Part shown: piece after piece, positions 41,885 to 51,368 of the stretch
Layout: each line of letters begins with the position of its first letter
Position numbering within the stretch: the first letter of the stretch is position 1
From: Pseudonocardia benzenivorans CB1190
GTDB taxonomy: Bacteria > Actinomycetota > Actinomycetes > Mycobacteriales > Pseudonocardiaceae
Direction of reading: 5' to 3'
Assembly (NCBI RefSeq): GCF_000196675.2
Contig: NC_015312.1
Span: 1 to 64,000, forward strand
DNA: 64,000 nt
Position numbers and translations under genes: made by a program
The notes under the pieces: model-generated
The model's input: the letters and a program-made list of their open reading frames with translations, nothing else
Databases searched by the model: none
Told to the model about the DNA's origin: nothing

Positions 41885-43894
41885 ATGCGTCAGGTGCTAC
41901 GGGTGGTCGAGGTCAGGTGGGCGGCGGCGTCGCTGGCGGCGTTCGTGGTCGCGGTGATGCTCGGCCTGGTCGGGGCGCCGTCGCCGGTCACCGTCGCTGC
42001 CTACCTGGTCTGCTATCTGGCCGGCGGGTGGGAACCGGCGCTGGAAGGGCTGCGGGCGCTGCTGGCGCGACGACTGGACGTCGACCTACTGATGATCGTG
42101 GCCGCGGTCGCGGCCGCCGCGATCGGGCAGTGGTTCGACGGTGCTCTGCTGGTGGTCATCTTCGCGACCTCCGGCGCGCTGGAGGCGGTGATGACAGCAC
42201 GCACCCGCGCCAGCATCACCGCGCTACTCGACATCACCCCCGACACCGCGACCGTGCTCGACCCCACCGACGGAGACGACGCCGGGGACATCGAGCGGGA
42301 GATCCCTGCGCTCGAGCTCGTCGCCGGCCAGGAGGTGCTCGTGCGGCCCGGTGAGCGGATCCCCGGTGACGGGCGGGTGGTCGACGGGGTCTCGGAGGTC
42401 GACACCGCGGGCCTGACCGGGGAACCGGTCCCCGTGCGTCGCGGGGTCGGCGACGAGGTCCTGGCCGGAACCGTGAACGGCACCGGCGTACTGCGGGTAC
42501 GGGTCCTGCGTGACGCCGCCGACACGGTCGTGGCGGGGATCGCCGCGCAGGTCGAACGGGCCGCCGAGACCAAGGCGCGTCGGCAGCTGTTCATCGAGCG
42601 CGTTGAGGCCCGCTACTCGGTCCTCGTCGTCGTGGCCACGCTCGCGCTGCTCGTGGAGCCGCTGCTGGTCGGCGCCGCGTTCACCCCGACGCTGCTGCGA
42701 GCGATGACGTTCATGATCGTGGCCTCGCCGTGCGCGGTCGTGCTGGCCACCATGCCGCCGCTGCTGGCTGCGGTCGCGGTCGCCGGACGGCGCGGGACCC
42801 TGGTCAAGGACGTCACCGTCATTGAAGCCCTCGCCGACATCGACACCGTAGCCCTGGACAAGACCGGCACACTGACCACCGGACGACCCCAGGTCACCAG
42901 CATCACCGCACTGGGATCTGCCGATCGTGACGCCGCGCTCGTGATCGCCGCTGCAGCCGAGGCCGGCAGCGAGCACGCGCTGGGGCAGGCGGTACGCCGG
43001 CACGCGGTCGCTGTCGGCCTGGACATGCGATCAGCTCAGGAGTTCACCGCAGTCCCGGGCGAGGGCGTGCGCGCCCGCGTCGACGGATCCGAGGTACTCG
43101 TCGGCCGCCCGCAACTGCTGGCCAAGCCCGACCCGGACATCGACGCCATGGTCGCGCAACTCCAGGACGACGGCCACACCGCGGTGCTGGTCATCATCGA
43201 CGGCGAAGCGGCCGCGCTCGTCGGGCTGTCGGACAAACCCCGCCCTGGTGCCGCCGACGCCGTCCGCGCGCTCGGCCAAGAGATCGGCACCGAGCCCGAG
43301 ATCTTGACCGGTGACGCGGCCCGGCCGGCCGCTGTCCTCGCCGACCAGGTAGGTGTGCACCGGGTGCACGCTGACCTGTTGCCTGCGGACAAGGTCGCCG
43401 TGATTCGCCGGCACCAGTCCAGCGGTCGCCGCGTGCTGGCCGTCGGTGACGGGCTGAACGACTCCCCGCTGCTCGTGGCGGCCGACGTGGGTCTCGTCGT
43501 TGGCGACGCCGCGGGCGGAGGCGCGGGCGCTCTGACCGTGCAGGCAGCCGACGGGGTCCTCACCCGTGACCCCCTCGGCGCACTGGCCCCGCTGGTCACC
43601 CTCGCCCGCCGAGCCCGCCGCATAGCCCGGGTCAACCTCGCCTTTGCCGCCGCAGTCATCGTCGGGCTCGCGGCATGGGACCTGCTCGACACCCTGCCGT
43701 TGGCCCTCGGCGTCGCCGGCCACGAACTGTCCACGGTCATCGTCTGCCTCAACGGCCTGCGACTCCTCACCAGCCCTCGCTCGACCAGCCCGACACCGAC
43801 TGCCACTTCGGCCCAGACCGCAGATACCCCGATCGTGACCTCGGCGAGGACAGCGGCAGAGGAGGGCCGGTTCACGTCGACCTCAAGGCGGTGA
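41885..43894 (+). CDS. P1B-type heavy-metal ATPase (P1B-4-like)
   Basis: A 669-residue cation-efflux ATPase in the membrane. It lacks an N-terminal metal-binding domain. It has the SPC motif ([13 protein letters not shown], about residue 281), phosphorylated Asp325 in [11 protein letters not shown], the TGEPVPV actuator loop, hinge [10 protein letters not shown] (about 521), and a C-terminal HELST in [22 protein letters not shown] with an HEGxT-like motif is the P1B-4 pattern (Co, Fe(II), Zn or Ni). The Thr/Ser-rich tail after about residue 625 is non-homologous. ATG 41885 follows the operator immediately. Divergent arsR supports metal-induced expression. Confidence 0.88.
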   Translation: MRQVLRVVEVRWAAASLAAFVVAVMLGLVGAPSPVTVAAYLVCYLAGGWEPALEGLRALLARRLDVDLLMIVAAVAAAAIGQWFDGALLVVIFATSGALEAVMTARTRASITALLDITPDTATVLDPTDGDDAGDIEREIPALELVAGQEVLVRPGERIPGDGRVVDGVSEVDTAGLTGEPVPVRRGVGDEVLAGTVNGTGVLRVRVLRDAADTVVAGIAAQVERAAETKARRQLFIERVEARYSVLVVVATLALLVEPLLVGAAFTPTLLRAMTFMIVASPCAVVLATMPPLLAAVAVAGRRGTLVKDVTVIEALADIDTVALDKTGTLTTGRPQVTSITALGSADRDAALVIAAAAEAGSEHALGQAVRRHAVAVGLDMRSAQEFTAVPGEGVRARVDGSEVLVGRPQLLAKPDPDIDAMVAQLQDDGHTAVLVIIDGEAAALVGLSDKPRPGAADAVRALGQEIGTEPEILTGDAARPAAVLADQVGVHRVHADLLPADKVAVIRRHQSSGRRVLAVGDGLNDSPLLVAADVGLVVGDAAGGGAGALTVQAADGVLTRDPLGALAPLVTLARRARRIARVNLAFAAAVIVGLAAWDLLDTLPLALGVAGHELSTVIVCLNGLRLLTSPRSTSPTPTATSAQTADTPIVTSARTAAEEGRFTSTSRR

Positions 43895-44025
43895 TCAACT
43901 CGTTGTCGAGTGACCAGCAGGAAGCTGCCGACGTCGATGCGGTGACCGCAACGACCGCATGGGGATAGGCCCACAACGGCTTCCTAACGGGCCAGGGGCG
44001 ACGCAGGGCACCTCAGGGCCGCGCG

Positions 44026-44057
44026 GGGAGTGTCCGATGGCGGCCGGGTGTAACAGG
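44026..44057. repeat. Solitary IS256-like terminal repeat
   Basis: GGGAGTGTCCGAT (44026-44038) is identical to the first 13 bases of the two IS256-family elements in this window, and GGGTGTAACAGG follows where the element has CGGTGTAACTGG. No transposase or second end is present. It may be a decayed end, a scar, or chance. Confidence 0.4.
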
Positions 44058-44129
44058 CGGCCCGCAGGAGGCGATACTGGTGGCGGTTGTCCGCCCGGTC
44101 TGTTGTGTGGTGGACCTTGGGAATCGCGA

Positions 44130-44372
44130 TCGGTGGGAGGTGAGGCTCGTGCAGAACAGTGAGCCCCCCAGTAGTAGCCGGTCGCGGTTCACCGTGGCGG
44201 CGGGTTGACGATTCGTCCCCCGGTTCTCGCTTTTTCTGTTTGATCACCAGGCTGCGATTGGTGCCTTGCGGTGCCGGTGTCGCGGTGGCAGGGCCGTTAT
44301 CCGGCTGCGCGTGCGGTGATTCCGTGACCGTTTCCTCCGTGTTTGTTGTGGCATCGATAGGAGTGAATGATC
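44130..44372 (+). promoter_or_regulatory. Leader of the MgtE-N/NRAMP operon, possible M-box-like element
   Basis: A long non-coding leader precedes the mgtE-like gene. AGGTGAGGCTCGTGCA (44138-44153) matches the conserved 5' segment of magnesium M-box riboswitches (AGGTGAGGCTCCTGnA), and GGCGGGTTGACGA lies about 60 bases further. The middle GCTGCC segment of M-boxes was not found, so this is tentative. AGGAG at 44359-44363 is the ribosome-binding site. Confidence 0.3.
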
Positions 44373-45707
44373 ATGGTGAGCATGCCGGGAGCGGAGTCGT
44401 TGCGCCGGCGGGCGCAGCAGGTGCGGGCGCGCCGACCGGTGCGGGGCGTTTTGGTGTCGTTGGCCGGCTTGCTGGGCCGCCCGGTGTTCAACCAGGCGGG
44501 GGCCGGTATCGGGCAGCTGGTCGATGTGGTGTGCCGGTGGGCGGGCGAGCCGTATCCCCCTGTGACCGGGCTCGTGGTCAAGATTGGGCGGCGCCGGGCC
44601 TACGTGCCGGCCGAGGTAGTGGACCGGATCGAGCCCACCGCCGTGCGGCTGCGCTCAGCGCGGCTGGACCTGCGGGATTTCCAGGTGCGCGGCGGTGAGG
44701 TGCGGTTGGCGCACGATGTGTTGGATCACCAGATGGTGGACACCGACGGGGTCCGGGTGATCCGCGCCTCCGATCTCTATCTATCCGAAATGGATGCTAT
44801 GTGGCGGTTGGTGGGTGCCGAGGTCGGGTTGCGGGTGTTGGCCCGCAGGATCGGCCCGGCGCGCTGGCGGGCTCGCCCGGCGCCGGACAAGGTGATCGAC
44901 TGGTCGGCGATCCAGGCCCTGGGCGGGTCGGACCAGGAGGGCGCTGCTGCCCGGCAGGTGCGGCTGCGCACACCCAACGCCGCGCTGACCGCATTGCGTC
45001 CGGCTGAGCTGGCCGACCTGCTCGCCGAGCTGGGCCGGGAACCGCGCAACGAGCTGTTGGAGATGGTGCAGCCGGGCGCGGCGGCCGACGCGCTGGAGGA
45101 GATGGAGTCCTCCGAGCTGGAGTCGCTGTTGCGCGAGGCGCCGACCGGCCAGGCGGCGGCGCTGCTCGCGCAGATGGAGCCCGACGAGGCCGTGGACGCG
45201 TTGCGTGAGCTGCCCGAGGGTGAGCGCGACCGCCTGCTGGCAGCGGTACCGGCCGAGCAGGCTGACCGGCTGCGGGGGCTACTGGGCTACGACGAAAGCA
45301 GTGCGGGCGGTGTGATGACCCCGGTTCTGGTCACCGCGACCCAGACCGACACCGTGGGCGTCGTCGTGCACCGGTTGCGCGCGCAGGCCGACCACGCCGG
45401 CGAGCTGGACGCGATCTGCGTGGTCGACCCAGAGGGGCGACTGATCGACGACGTGACCACGCTGGAGCTGCTGCTGGCCGACAGCGGTACCCCGATCGGG
45501 CAGCTCGTGGGAGCACCGTGGCCGGTGACGGTCGCCCCCGACACGCCGCTGCGCGAGGTCGTGGAGCAGTTCATCGATGCCCGCCGCCAATCCGTCGTCG
45601 TCGTGGATGACGAGCACCGCCCCGTGGGCCGCATCCTCGCCGACGACCTGGTCGATGCCCTTGTCCCCGATCGCGGCCGGTTCCGCATCTTCCCCCTCGT
45701 CCCCTGA
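44373..45707 (+). CDS. PRC-barrel, MgtE-N and CBS domain protein
   Basis: A 444-residue soluble protein resembling the cytosolic half of the magnesium channel MgtE without its membrane domain. A PRC-barrel-like N-terminus (LLGRPVFNQAGAGIGQLVDV) precedes an MgtE-N superhelix at about residues 205-300 (RPAELADLLAELGREPRNEL, DALRELPEGERDRLLAAVPA). Two CBS motifs follow (SSAGGVMTPVLVTATQTDTV, QSVVVVDDEHRPVGRILADD). ATG 44373 is nine bases after AGGAG. The NRAMP transporter follows after 70 bases. It is probably the Mg-sensing regulator of that transporter; this is inference. Confidence 0.85.
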   Translation: MVSMPGAESLRRRAQQVRARRPVRGVLVSLAGLLGRPVFNQAGAGIGQLVDVVCRWAGEPYPPVTGLVVKIGRRRAYVPAEVVDRIEPTAVRLRSARLDLRDFQVRGGEVRLAHDVLDHQMVDTDGVRVIRASDLYLSEMDAMWRLVGAEVGLRVLARRIGPARWRARPAPDKVIDWSAIQALGGSDQEGAAARQVRLRTPNAALTALRPAELADLLAELGREPRNELLEMVQPGAAADALEEMESSELESLLREAPTGQAAALLAQMEPDEAVDALRELPEGERDRLLAAVPAEQADRLRGLLGYDESSAGGVMTPVLVTATQTDTVGVVVHRLRAQADHAGELDAICVVDPEGRLIDDVTTLELLLADSGTPIGQLVGAPWPVTVAPDTPLREVVEQFIDARRQSVVVVDDEHRPVGRILADDLVDALVPDRGRFRIFPLVP

Positions 45708-45777
45708 CAGCCCGCTCTCCCGGCGACTCGCACCATGCCGTCGCCCCGGCGCGCCTGCCCGGAAAGGCCGCTTAGTC

Positions 45778-47082
45778 ATGGAATCCACCACTCGCACCGC
45801 ACCGGCCGCCGAGGATGCTCGGCCGACCGGGCTCCCGCCCACAGGACGAAGGTGGCGCCGTCGACTCGTCGCCGCGCTGGCGATCGCCGGGCCCGGCCTC
45901 ATCGCAGCCAACGCCGGCAACGACGCTGGCGGCATCGCCACCTACGCCTCCGCGGGCGCCCAGTTCGGCTACCGCACGTTGTTCTTTATGCTGCTGGTCA
46001 CCGTTGGACTGGTCCTGGTGCAAGAAATGTGCGCCCGGCTCGGCGCCTACACCGGCGTCGGGCTCGGCGCTTTGATCCGCGAACAATTCTCCATCCGCGT
46101 CTCTGCGTTCGCATTGCTGTGCTTCGCTATCGCCAATATCGGACTAGTCGTGTCGGAGTTCGCCGGAATCGCCGCCGGAATGCAACTGCTGGGAGTGTCG
46201 CGCTACATCTCTGTGCCGATCGCCGCGGCCGCGATCTGGGGCCTGGTCATCTTCGGCTCCTATCGATACGCCGAAAAAATCTTCCTGGTCCTGTCAATGG
46301 CGTTTCTGGCCTATCCGATCGCAGCGATTCTGGCCCACCCCGACTGGGCCGAGGCCGGCGCCCAACTGGCCCTGCCGCACTTCGTCGCGTCCAAGGACTT
46401 CCTGCTGCTCGGCGTGGCGCTGATCGGCACCACCATCACCCCCTACATGCAGTTCTACGTCGCGGCCGCCGTCGCGGACCGCGGCATCGGCCCGGCCGAC
46501 TACCCCCGCGAGCGTGTCGACACCGTCGTTGGTTCGATCTTCGCCGACGTGATCAGCATCTTCATCATCATTGCCACCGCGGCCGCCATCACCACCCGCG
46601 CACCGCTGGATTCCGCGGCGCAAGCAGCCACCGCCCTGGAACCAGTGGCAGGACGCTTCGCTGGTCAGCTATTCGGACTCGGCCTGCTCGGTGCCTCCGC
46701 CCTCGCCGCCGCCGTCGTACCCCTCTCCACCTCGTACGCCGTCGCCGAAGCCGTCGGGGTGGAAAGCTCGGTCTCTCGTAGCTTCCGGCAGGCCCCGCTG
46801 TTCCTGGGCCTATTCACCGGGCAGATCGTGCTCGGCGCTGCGATCGCCCTCATCCCCGGCAACCTCATCGAACTACTCGTCCAGGCCCAGGTCCTCAACG
46901 GCATCATCACACCCATCCTGCTCGCCTACGTCCTCATCCTCGCCAACCGCCGAAGCGTGCTCGGAAACGCCGCCAACGGCCCCGTCTTCCGCGCCATCGC
47001 CACCGCATGCGTGGTCGTCGTCGCCGCGTTGTCGGCCACCGTGCTCGTCCAAACGATCCTCGGCTGGTTCGGTCTTGGCTAA
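45778..47082 (+). CDS. Atypical NRAMP-family metal transporter
   Basis: A 434-residue transporter with 11 or so membrane helices. In canonical NRAMP proteins helix 1 carries DPGN and helix 6 carries MPH. Here helix 1 reads ANAGNDAGG (Asp49-Ala-Gly-Gly52) and helix 6 reads GTTITPYMQFY, without the metal-binding methionine. These changes resemble NRAMP-related magnesium transporters rather than Mn/Fe importers. The ATG start has GGAAAGG upstream. Pairing with an MgtE-N/CBS protein supports a magnesium role. Substrate is unproven. Confidence 0.85.
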   Translation: MESTTRTAPAAEDARPTGLPPTGRRWRRRLVAALAIAGPGLIAANAGNDAGGIATYASAGAQFGYRTLFFMLLVTVGLVLVQEMCARLGAYTGVGLGALIREQFSIRVSAFALLCFAIANIGLVVSEFAGIAAGMQLLGVSRYISVPIAAAAIWGLVIFGSYRYAEKIFLVLSMAFLAYPIAAILAHPDWAEAGAQLALPHFVASKDFLLLGVALIGTTITPYMQFYVAAAVADRGIGPADYPRERVDTVVGSIFADVISIFIIIATAAAITTRAPLDSAAQAATALEPVAGRFAGQLFGLGLLGASALAAAVVPLSTSYAVAEAVGVESSVSRSFRQAPLFLGLFTGQIVLGAAIALIPGNLIELLVQAQVLNGIITPILLAYVLILANRRSVLGNAANGPVFRAIATACVVVVAALSATVLVQTILGWFGLG

Positions 47083-47316
47083 CACCCGAGCACCACGCCA
47101 TCGTCACCAGGGCCCGGACCAGCAGGCGGCGCTGCCCGGCCCGCACCGGTGCGCGTCGTCTGATAGCTGCGGCAACGTCTGAAATGCGGTCCGGCAGGCC
47201 CGGCCCGCTACTTCTACTTCGCGTAGGAGAACACCTACAGTGTTCGGGCCGCCACATACTGTCGAGAAGGACGGCCACGCAGGAACCATCTTCGACACCT
47301 GTGGGCCGGCCTGGTG

Positions 47317-47484
47317 ATGGCGGGCGTCGTGCTGGTCGCGACCGCCACCAGGCCCGCCGTGGCCATCGCTGTCCCTCTTGTCGCGACCCTTCGGCGCTTG
47401 CAGACGGGCCGCGACAGCACATCAGGTGAACTCCACGGTTTCAAGATTGACGAACTGCTCGACTGTGCGTGGGGGCTGGGCTGA
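47317..47484 (+). CDS. Possible small membrane protein
   Basis: A 55-residue frame with one hydrophobic segment (MAGVVLVATATRPAVAIAVP) and a polar tail ending LLDCAWGLG. Codon bias is coding-like, but no ribosome-binding site precedes ATG 47317. The frame is open upstream for about 100 bases, so this may be the 3' part of a decayed gene. Function is unknown. Confidence 0.3.
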   Translation: MAGVVLVATATRPAVAIAVPLVATLRRLQTGRDSTSGELHGFKIDELLDCAWGLG

Positions 47485-47851
47485 ATCGGGCGATCAGTCG
47501 ACATCGGGGAACGAGTTCCCGATGTGACCTCGGTCACTGCATGACCGACAATCGTTGCCGCATCGCGGCGACGAGGGGGAACACGAGTAGCGAGACCCCC
47601 CGAGTTGGACGCCCGTTCCTCGCCACCCGCAGCAGCGCCCCGGGAGCGGTGGCGGCCGTGCCGCGAGGACGCGTCCTTTGGTGAGGCCCGTCGTCGATCT
47701 ACCGCGGCCGACTGAGCTCCTCATGGCACGAGCTCGCTCGTCGGAAGGAAGCGGCACCACCGCGTCCCAGCTCACTCCGGGCGGAAGGTGGCAGGGGCAG
47801 GTGGGAGGGCGAATCCGTCGGCGGCCGTGGTGGTGCTGGCGACCCCGGGCG
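47485..47851. other. Intergenic region without a recognisable gene
   Basis: The only structure noticed is the imperfect palindrome ATCGGGGAAC-GA-GTTCCCGAT at 47503-47523. Short ORFs on both strands are Arg/Pro-rich and look like shadows. Confidence 0.35.
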
Positions 47852-48580
47852 TCAGACGACAGTGCTCCGGCTCCGGCGCCGGGACAGGACGAACCACGAG
47901 CCTGCGAAGACCACGAGGAAGGCGGCCCCGGTCCCGAGCGAGCGGATCGTCGACGCCGCGAGTCCCCGAACGGTTCCGGTGCCGTCGGGTGACCCGACCG
48001 TCACTAACGAGTAGGGCCCACTCAAGCGCTCGACGAGTGGAGTCGCGTTGGTCACCCATGCCGCAAGGGCGATCTCGGCTGCACGGGGGCTGGTCGTGAC
48101 AGCCGATAGCTGGACGATCGGCGTGGTGGGCACGACGGCTGCGGCGAATGTGAGCGCTCCGGACGGAACCGACGCCGCTGCGGCCGACGGGGCGAGCCAC
48201 TGCGGCTCGTTGAGGACTGCCGCCGCGGCCGTCACGCCCTGCTGGGGAGCCAGTACGGTCCCGTCTGCCGTCTGCTGCGCCGAGGCTGCGGGGTTGGGCA
48301 CAAGGATCACTTCAACGGTCGCGCGATACGACGTCGCGAGTGAAAGCAGGGCGATGAAGGTGACGGCAGCGGCGAGCGTGGCAATGCAGGCGGACACCAT
48401 GAGCTTGCCGTCGCTGGGGCGGATGCGAACTCGGGCAGGGGCGTCGGCAGTCGGCGGCCCCGCTGACCTGCGTAGCTCCATGCCCATCACCGTATTGACC
48501 GCCGGGTTCGGATCGAGCCAGTCCGCGGTGAGCTGTCGGCAAGCCGCATCGAACCGACGGACGACACCTGCGGCGGCCAT
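47852..48580 (-). CDS. Wzz/chain-length-determinant-like membrane protein
   Basis: A 242-residue protein with two membrane segments, about residues 60-86 (MVSACIATLAAAVTFIALLS) and 213-234 (LGTGAAFLVVFAGSWFVL), and a periplasmic region between them. That region has SYRATVEVILVPNPAASAQQ and TPIVQLSAVTTSPRAAEIAL, which resemble Wzz/YveK polysaccharide co-polymerase folds. A basic tail SRRRSRS ends it. It may control chain length of an exported polymer. Homology is weak and the call is inferred from topology and motifs. Confidence 0.55.
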   Translation of the reverse strand: MAAAGVVRRFDAACRQLTADWLDPNPAVNTVMGMELRRSAGPPTADAPARVRIRPSDGKLMVSACIATLAAAVTFIALLSLATSYRATVEVILVPNPAASAQQTADGTVLAPQQGVTAAAAVLNEPQWLAPSAAAASVPSGALTFAAAVVPTTPIVQLSAVTTSPRAAEIALAAWVTNATPLVERLSGPYSLVTVGSPDGTGTVRGLAASTIRSLGTGAAFLVVFAGSWFVLSRRRSRSTVV

Positions 48581-49080
48581 CTCGCCAAACCCGTGAGCGC
48601 CCTGTCTTACCGTTCGATCCGCGGCGTCCGTCGGCCGCGCGGCTGCCGTCCGCCACGCTCGCCCCCCGGCATGATGACCCGTCGTCCAACCGAGCTACGT
48701 GTTCGACGCGTCTGCGTCTACCACGCGAGGTCGTCGGGTCCGAGATCGGTGAACTGGGCGCCTCACGAACGAGGCGGTCGTGCCTGACGTGCCGCACCAA
48801 CGCCTGCCGCGACGGTCGCCGCAGCGGGCCGCCAGGCCCGCCCCACCCCACACGTCGCGGAGAGCACGAATTTCGCGCTTGCCGAAAAGCCTGGATGGGG
48901 GTTTCGGCCGGGAATGCGAGTTTTGCGGTTTCCGTGGAATGTGTGGCGACGGTCCGAAATCGCGGGAGGTCGGGCCCGGAAAGGTTTGGCATCGACATTG
49001 ATCGAGTATTCGCGTATTCGAGCGCCCGGTTCCGGTTGCGGGAGCTGTGCGAGGCATGATGACTTCCTGTGAGAGGTGAG
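48581..49080. other. Intergenic region upstream of murT
   Basis: This 500-base divergent spacer lies between the leftward Wzz-like gene and murT. The part at 48865-49020 is less GC-rich and contains ATCGAGTATTCGCGTATTCG (49000-49019), a direct repeat that could hold promoter elements. No gene is supported. Confidence 0.35.
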
Positions 49081-50421
49081 ATGGACACGACGACGAGCCG
49101 GATGGCTCTTCGTGCCGGTCGGTGGACGGCCGGGTTGTCGCGGCGTCTCGGCCGAGGAGAAGGGGCGATTATTGGTGGGCGGGTGACCCTCGCTCTCGAC
49201 CCGAGCGCGCTACGGCGTCTCGCGCATCGACGGCGCGTCGTGCTGGTGTCGGGCACCAACGGCAAAACGACCACCAGCCATTTGCTGGCGACATTGCTCC
49301 GAACCTCGGGCTCCGTCGCGCACAACGCCACCGGCGCGAACATGTCCGACGGCGCCGTCGCCGCGCTCACCGCCGCCCCCGACGCGGAACTGGCGGTTCT
49401 CGAGGTCGACGAGCTGCACGTGGCCGCCGTGGCCGAGGCCGTCGACCCTGCGGTGGTGGTGCTGCTCAACCTCAGTCGCGACCAACTCGACCGCGGCAAC
49501 GAGGTCCGCATGGTCGCCGCCGCCATCTCGCAGGCCCTGCGTCGTCATCCCGACACGTGCGTTGTGGCCAACGCCGACGACCCCATGGTCGTGTGGGCTA
49601 CCGGTGCCGCCGCTCGCGTCGTCTGGGTCGCGGCCGGGGCGAACTGGACCGGGGACACCGCAGGCTGCCCGGCGTGCGGCGAGGCACTCCAGGTCGCTGA
49701 CAGCGGGTCGTGGAGCTGCACGTGCGGTCTGGCGCGCCCGGCCACGCGGTGGCGGTTGCATCCCGCCGACGACACCGTCCTGCGAGAGACCGCCCACCTC
49801 GACGGGCGCACCGAGTCGATCCGGGTGTCGCTGCGGCTACCGGGGGCGTTCAACCTTGGCAACGCGGCGCTCGCGCTGGCTGCCGCGGCAGAGCTCGGCA
49901 TCGACGTCGTGGCCGCCGCCGGCGCGCTGTCCTCGATCCGGCACGTGGGCGGCCGCTACCGCACCGCGGTCCACGGACCGCACCGGCTCCGGTTGCTGCT
50001 GGCGAAGAACCCTGCCGGCTGGGCCGAGACCCTGCCGCTGCTGGAACCCGACGCGGCCCGGCTCCTCGTGGTCAATGCCCGCGCCGCGGACGGCCGCGAC
50101 ACGTCATGGCTCTGGGACGTCCCGTTCGAACAGCTCGCCCAGCACGACAACATCGACCGCGGGCCCGGGCTGGTGGCCGTCGCCGGGGAGAAGGCGCACG
50201 ATCTCGGCCTGCGGCTGAGCTACGCGAACATCGCGCACATCACGCTCGCCGACCCGCTGATCGCGTTGACCGCACTTCCCCCGGGGAAGGTCGACGTCAT
50301 CGCCAACTACACGGCGTTCCGGTCGCTGGCCTCCCGGCTCGCCACGACCGACCACGACCCGGGCGGTGCCCTCGACCTCGAACGGGAGTTGCAGGTGATC
50401 ACCGGTCCAGGCCTCATGTGA
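49081..50421 (+). CDS. murT: Lipid II isoglutaminyl synthase subunit MurT
   Basis: MurT activates the D-Glu alpha-carboxylate of lipid II for amidation by GatD-derived ammonia. The 446-residue product has the Mur-ligase ATP-binding loop VSGTNGKTTTSHL (about residues 56-68), a four-cysteine zinc ribbon (CPACGEALQ and WSCTCG, about 196-217), a central ligase domain (NLGNAALALAAAAELG), and the C-terminal DUF1727-type domain (LLLAKNPAGWAETLPLL, SYANIAHITLADPLI). ATG 49081 has AGAGGTGAG upstream. Its stop overlaps gatD. Both genes look intact. Confidence 0.93.
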   Translation: MDTTTSRMALRAGRWTAGLSRRLGRGEGAIIGGRVTLALDPSALRRLAHRRRVVLVSGTNGKTTTSHLLATLLRTSGSVAHNATGANMSDGAVAALTAAPDAELAVLEVDELHVAAVAEAVDPAVVVLLNLSRDQLDRGNEVRMVAAAISQALRRHPDTCVVANADDPMVVWATGAAARVVWVAAGANWTGDTAGCPACGEALQVADSGSWSCTCGLARPATRWRLHPADDTVLRETAHLDGRTESIRVSLRLPGAFNLGNAALALAAAAELGIDVVAAAGALSSIRHVGGRYRTAVHGPHRLRLLLAKNPAGWAETLPLLEPDAARLLVVNARAADGRDTSWLWDVPFEQLAQHDNIDRGPGLVAVAGEKAHDLGLRLSYANIAHITLADPLIALTALPPGKVDVIANYTAFRSLASRLATTDHDPGGALDLERELQVITGPGLM

Positions 50422-51206
50422 GCGGACACGGGGCAAGCGGAGCCAGTGCTGTGGAGCTGACGATCGCCGTGCTGCTGCCCGACGTGCTGGGGACCTACTC
50501 CGACGCGGGCAACGCCGTAATCCTGGCCGAACGAGCCCGCCGTCGTGGTATCGCGACCCAGGTCTGCACCGTCACGATCGCCGACGCTCCTCCCCGCAGC
50601 GCGGACATATACGTCCTCGGCGGCGGTGAGGACGCTGCCCAGCAGGCCGCCGCCCGCTGGCTGCTGCGTCACCGGATGCGTGACGAGCTCGCCGACCGGC
50701 ATGCCGTGCTCGCCGTGTGCGCCGGTTTCCAGCTCCTCGGCACGACGATCACCGATCGCGACGGACGCGTCCTGGAAGGGGTCGGAGCGCTTGACGTGAC
50801 CACCAGTGCAGGACCTCGCCGCGCCGTCGGCGAGGTCATCGCCTCGGCAACCGTCTCCTCGATCGGGGAACTCACCGGTTTCGAGAACCATCGCGGCCAC
50901 ACCACCCTGGGCCCCGGCGTGCAGCCCCTGGCCGTTCCCAGCCGAGGTACCGGCAACGGAACCCGCCGCCATGGCCGGCCCACCGAAGGCGCGCTGACCC
51001 CCACGATCGTCGGCACCTACCTGCACGGCCCAGTTCTCGCGCGCAACCCCGCGCTCGCCGACCACCTGCTCGGTATTGCCACTGGCCAGGACCTGACACC
51101 GCTCGACACACCCGACCAACAAGCTATGCGCCGCGCCTACCTCGAGCGCCGACGCCGACCCCCCGCACTCCGGGGGTTCCTCCCCCGCAGATATCGAGCC
51201 CGCTGA
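50418..51206 (+). CDS. gatD: Lipid II isoglutaminyl synthase subunit GatD
   Basis: A 262-residue class I glutamine amidotransferase that supplies ammonia to MurT. Nucleophile Cys101 is in LAVCAGFQLLG and His203 in VGTYLHGPVL, with LPDVLGTYSDAGN near the N-terminus and ELTGFENHRGHTTLG in the middle. The start may be GTG 50418 (overlapping the murT stop as ATGTGA) or GTG 50451, which removes a Gly/Ser-rich leader. It is co-translated with murT. Confidence 0.93.
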   Translation: MSGHGASGASAVELTIAVLLPDVLGTYSDAGNAVILAERARRRGIATQVCTVTIADAPPRSADIYVLGGGEDAAQQAAARWLLRHRMRDELADRHAVLAVCAGFQLLGTTITDRDGRVLEGVGALDVTTSAGPRRAVGEVIASATVSSIGELTGFENHRGHTTLGPGVQPLAVPSRGTGNGTRRHGRPTEGALTPTIVGTYLHGPVLARNPALADHLLGIATGQDLTPLDTPDQQAMRRAYLERRRRPPALRGFLPRRYRAR

Positions 51207-51368
51207 CCGACCCGGCCCGTCGCCATGTGCGCAAGACCCCGAGCCCGCCGACGGTGCGTCATCGAGTCTGAGAGCGCTTCTGACTCTCGAACCGATCGGG
51301 AGGCGGCGACCCGCTCCGCTGGTCCGGCACGTGCGGCCGCCAGGCTCCGCCGTCGTATCGTCCAGCCC

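Noticed and set aside
47210..47245. GTAGG-AGAACA-CCTAC dyad near a CTTCGCGTA word also seen in the ArsR operator
   Set aside because: Short, imperfect and with no adjacent regulated gene; likely chance.
46934..47429. ORFs on both strands after the NRAMP gene
   Set aside because: They overlap the 3' end of the transporter and have shadow-type composition.
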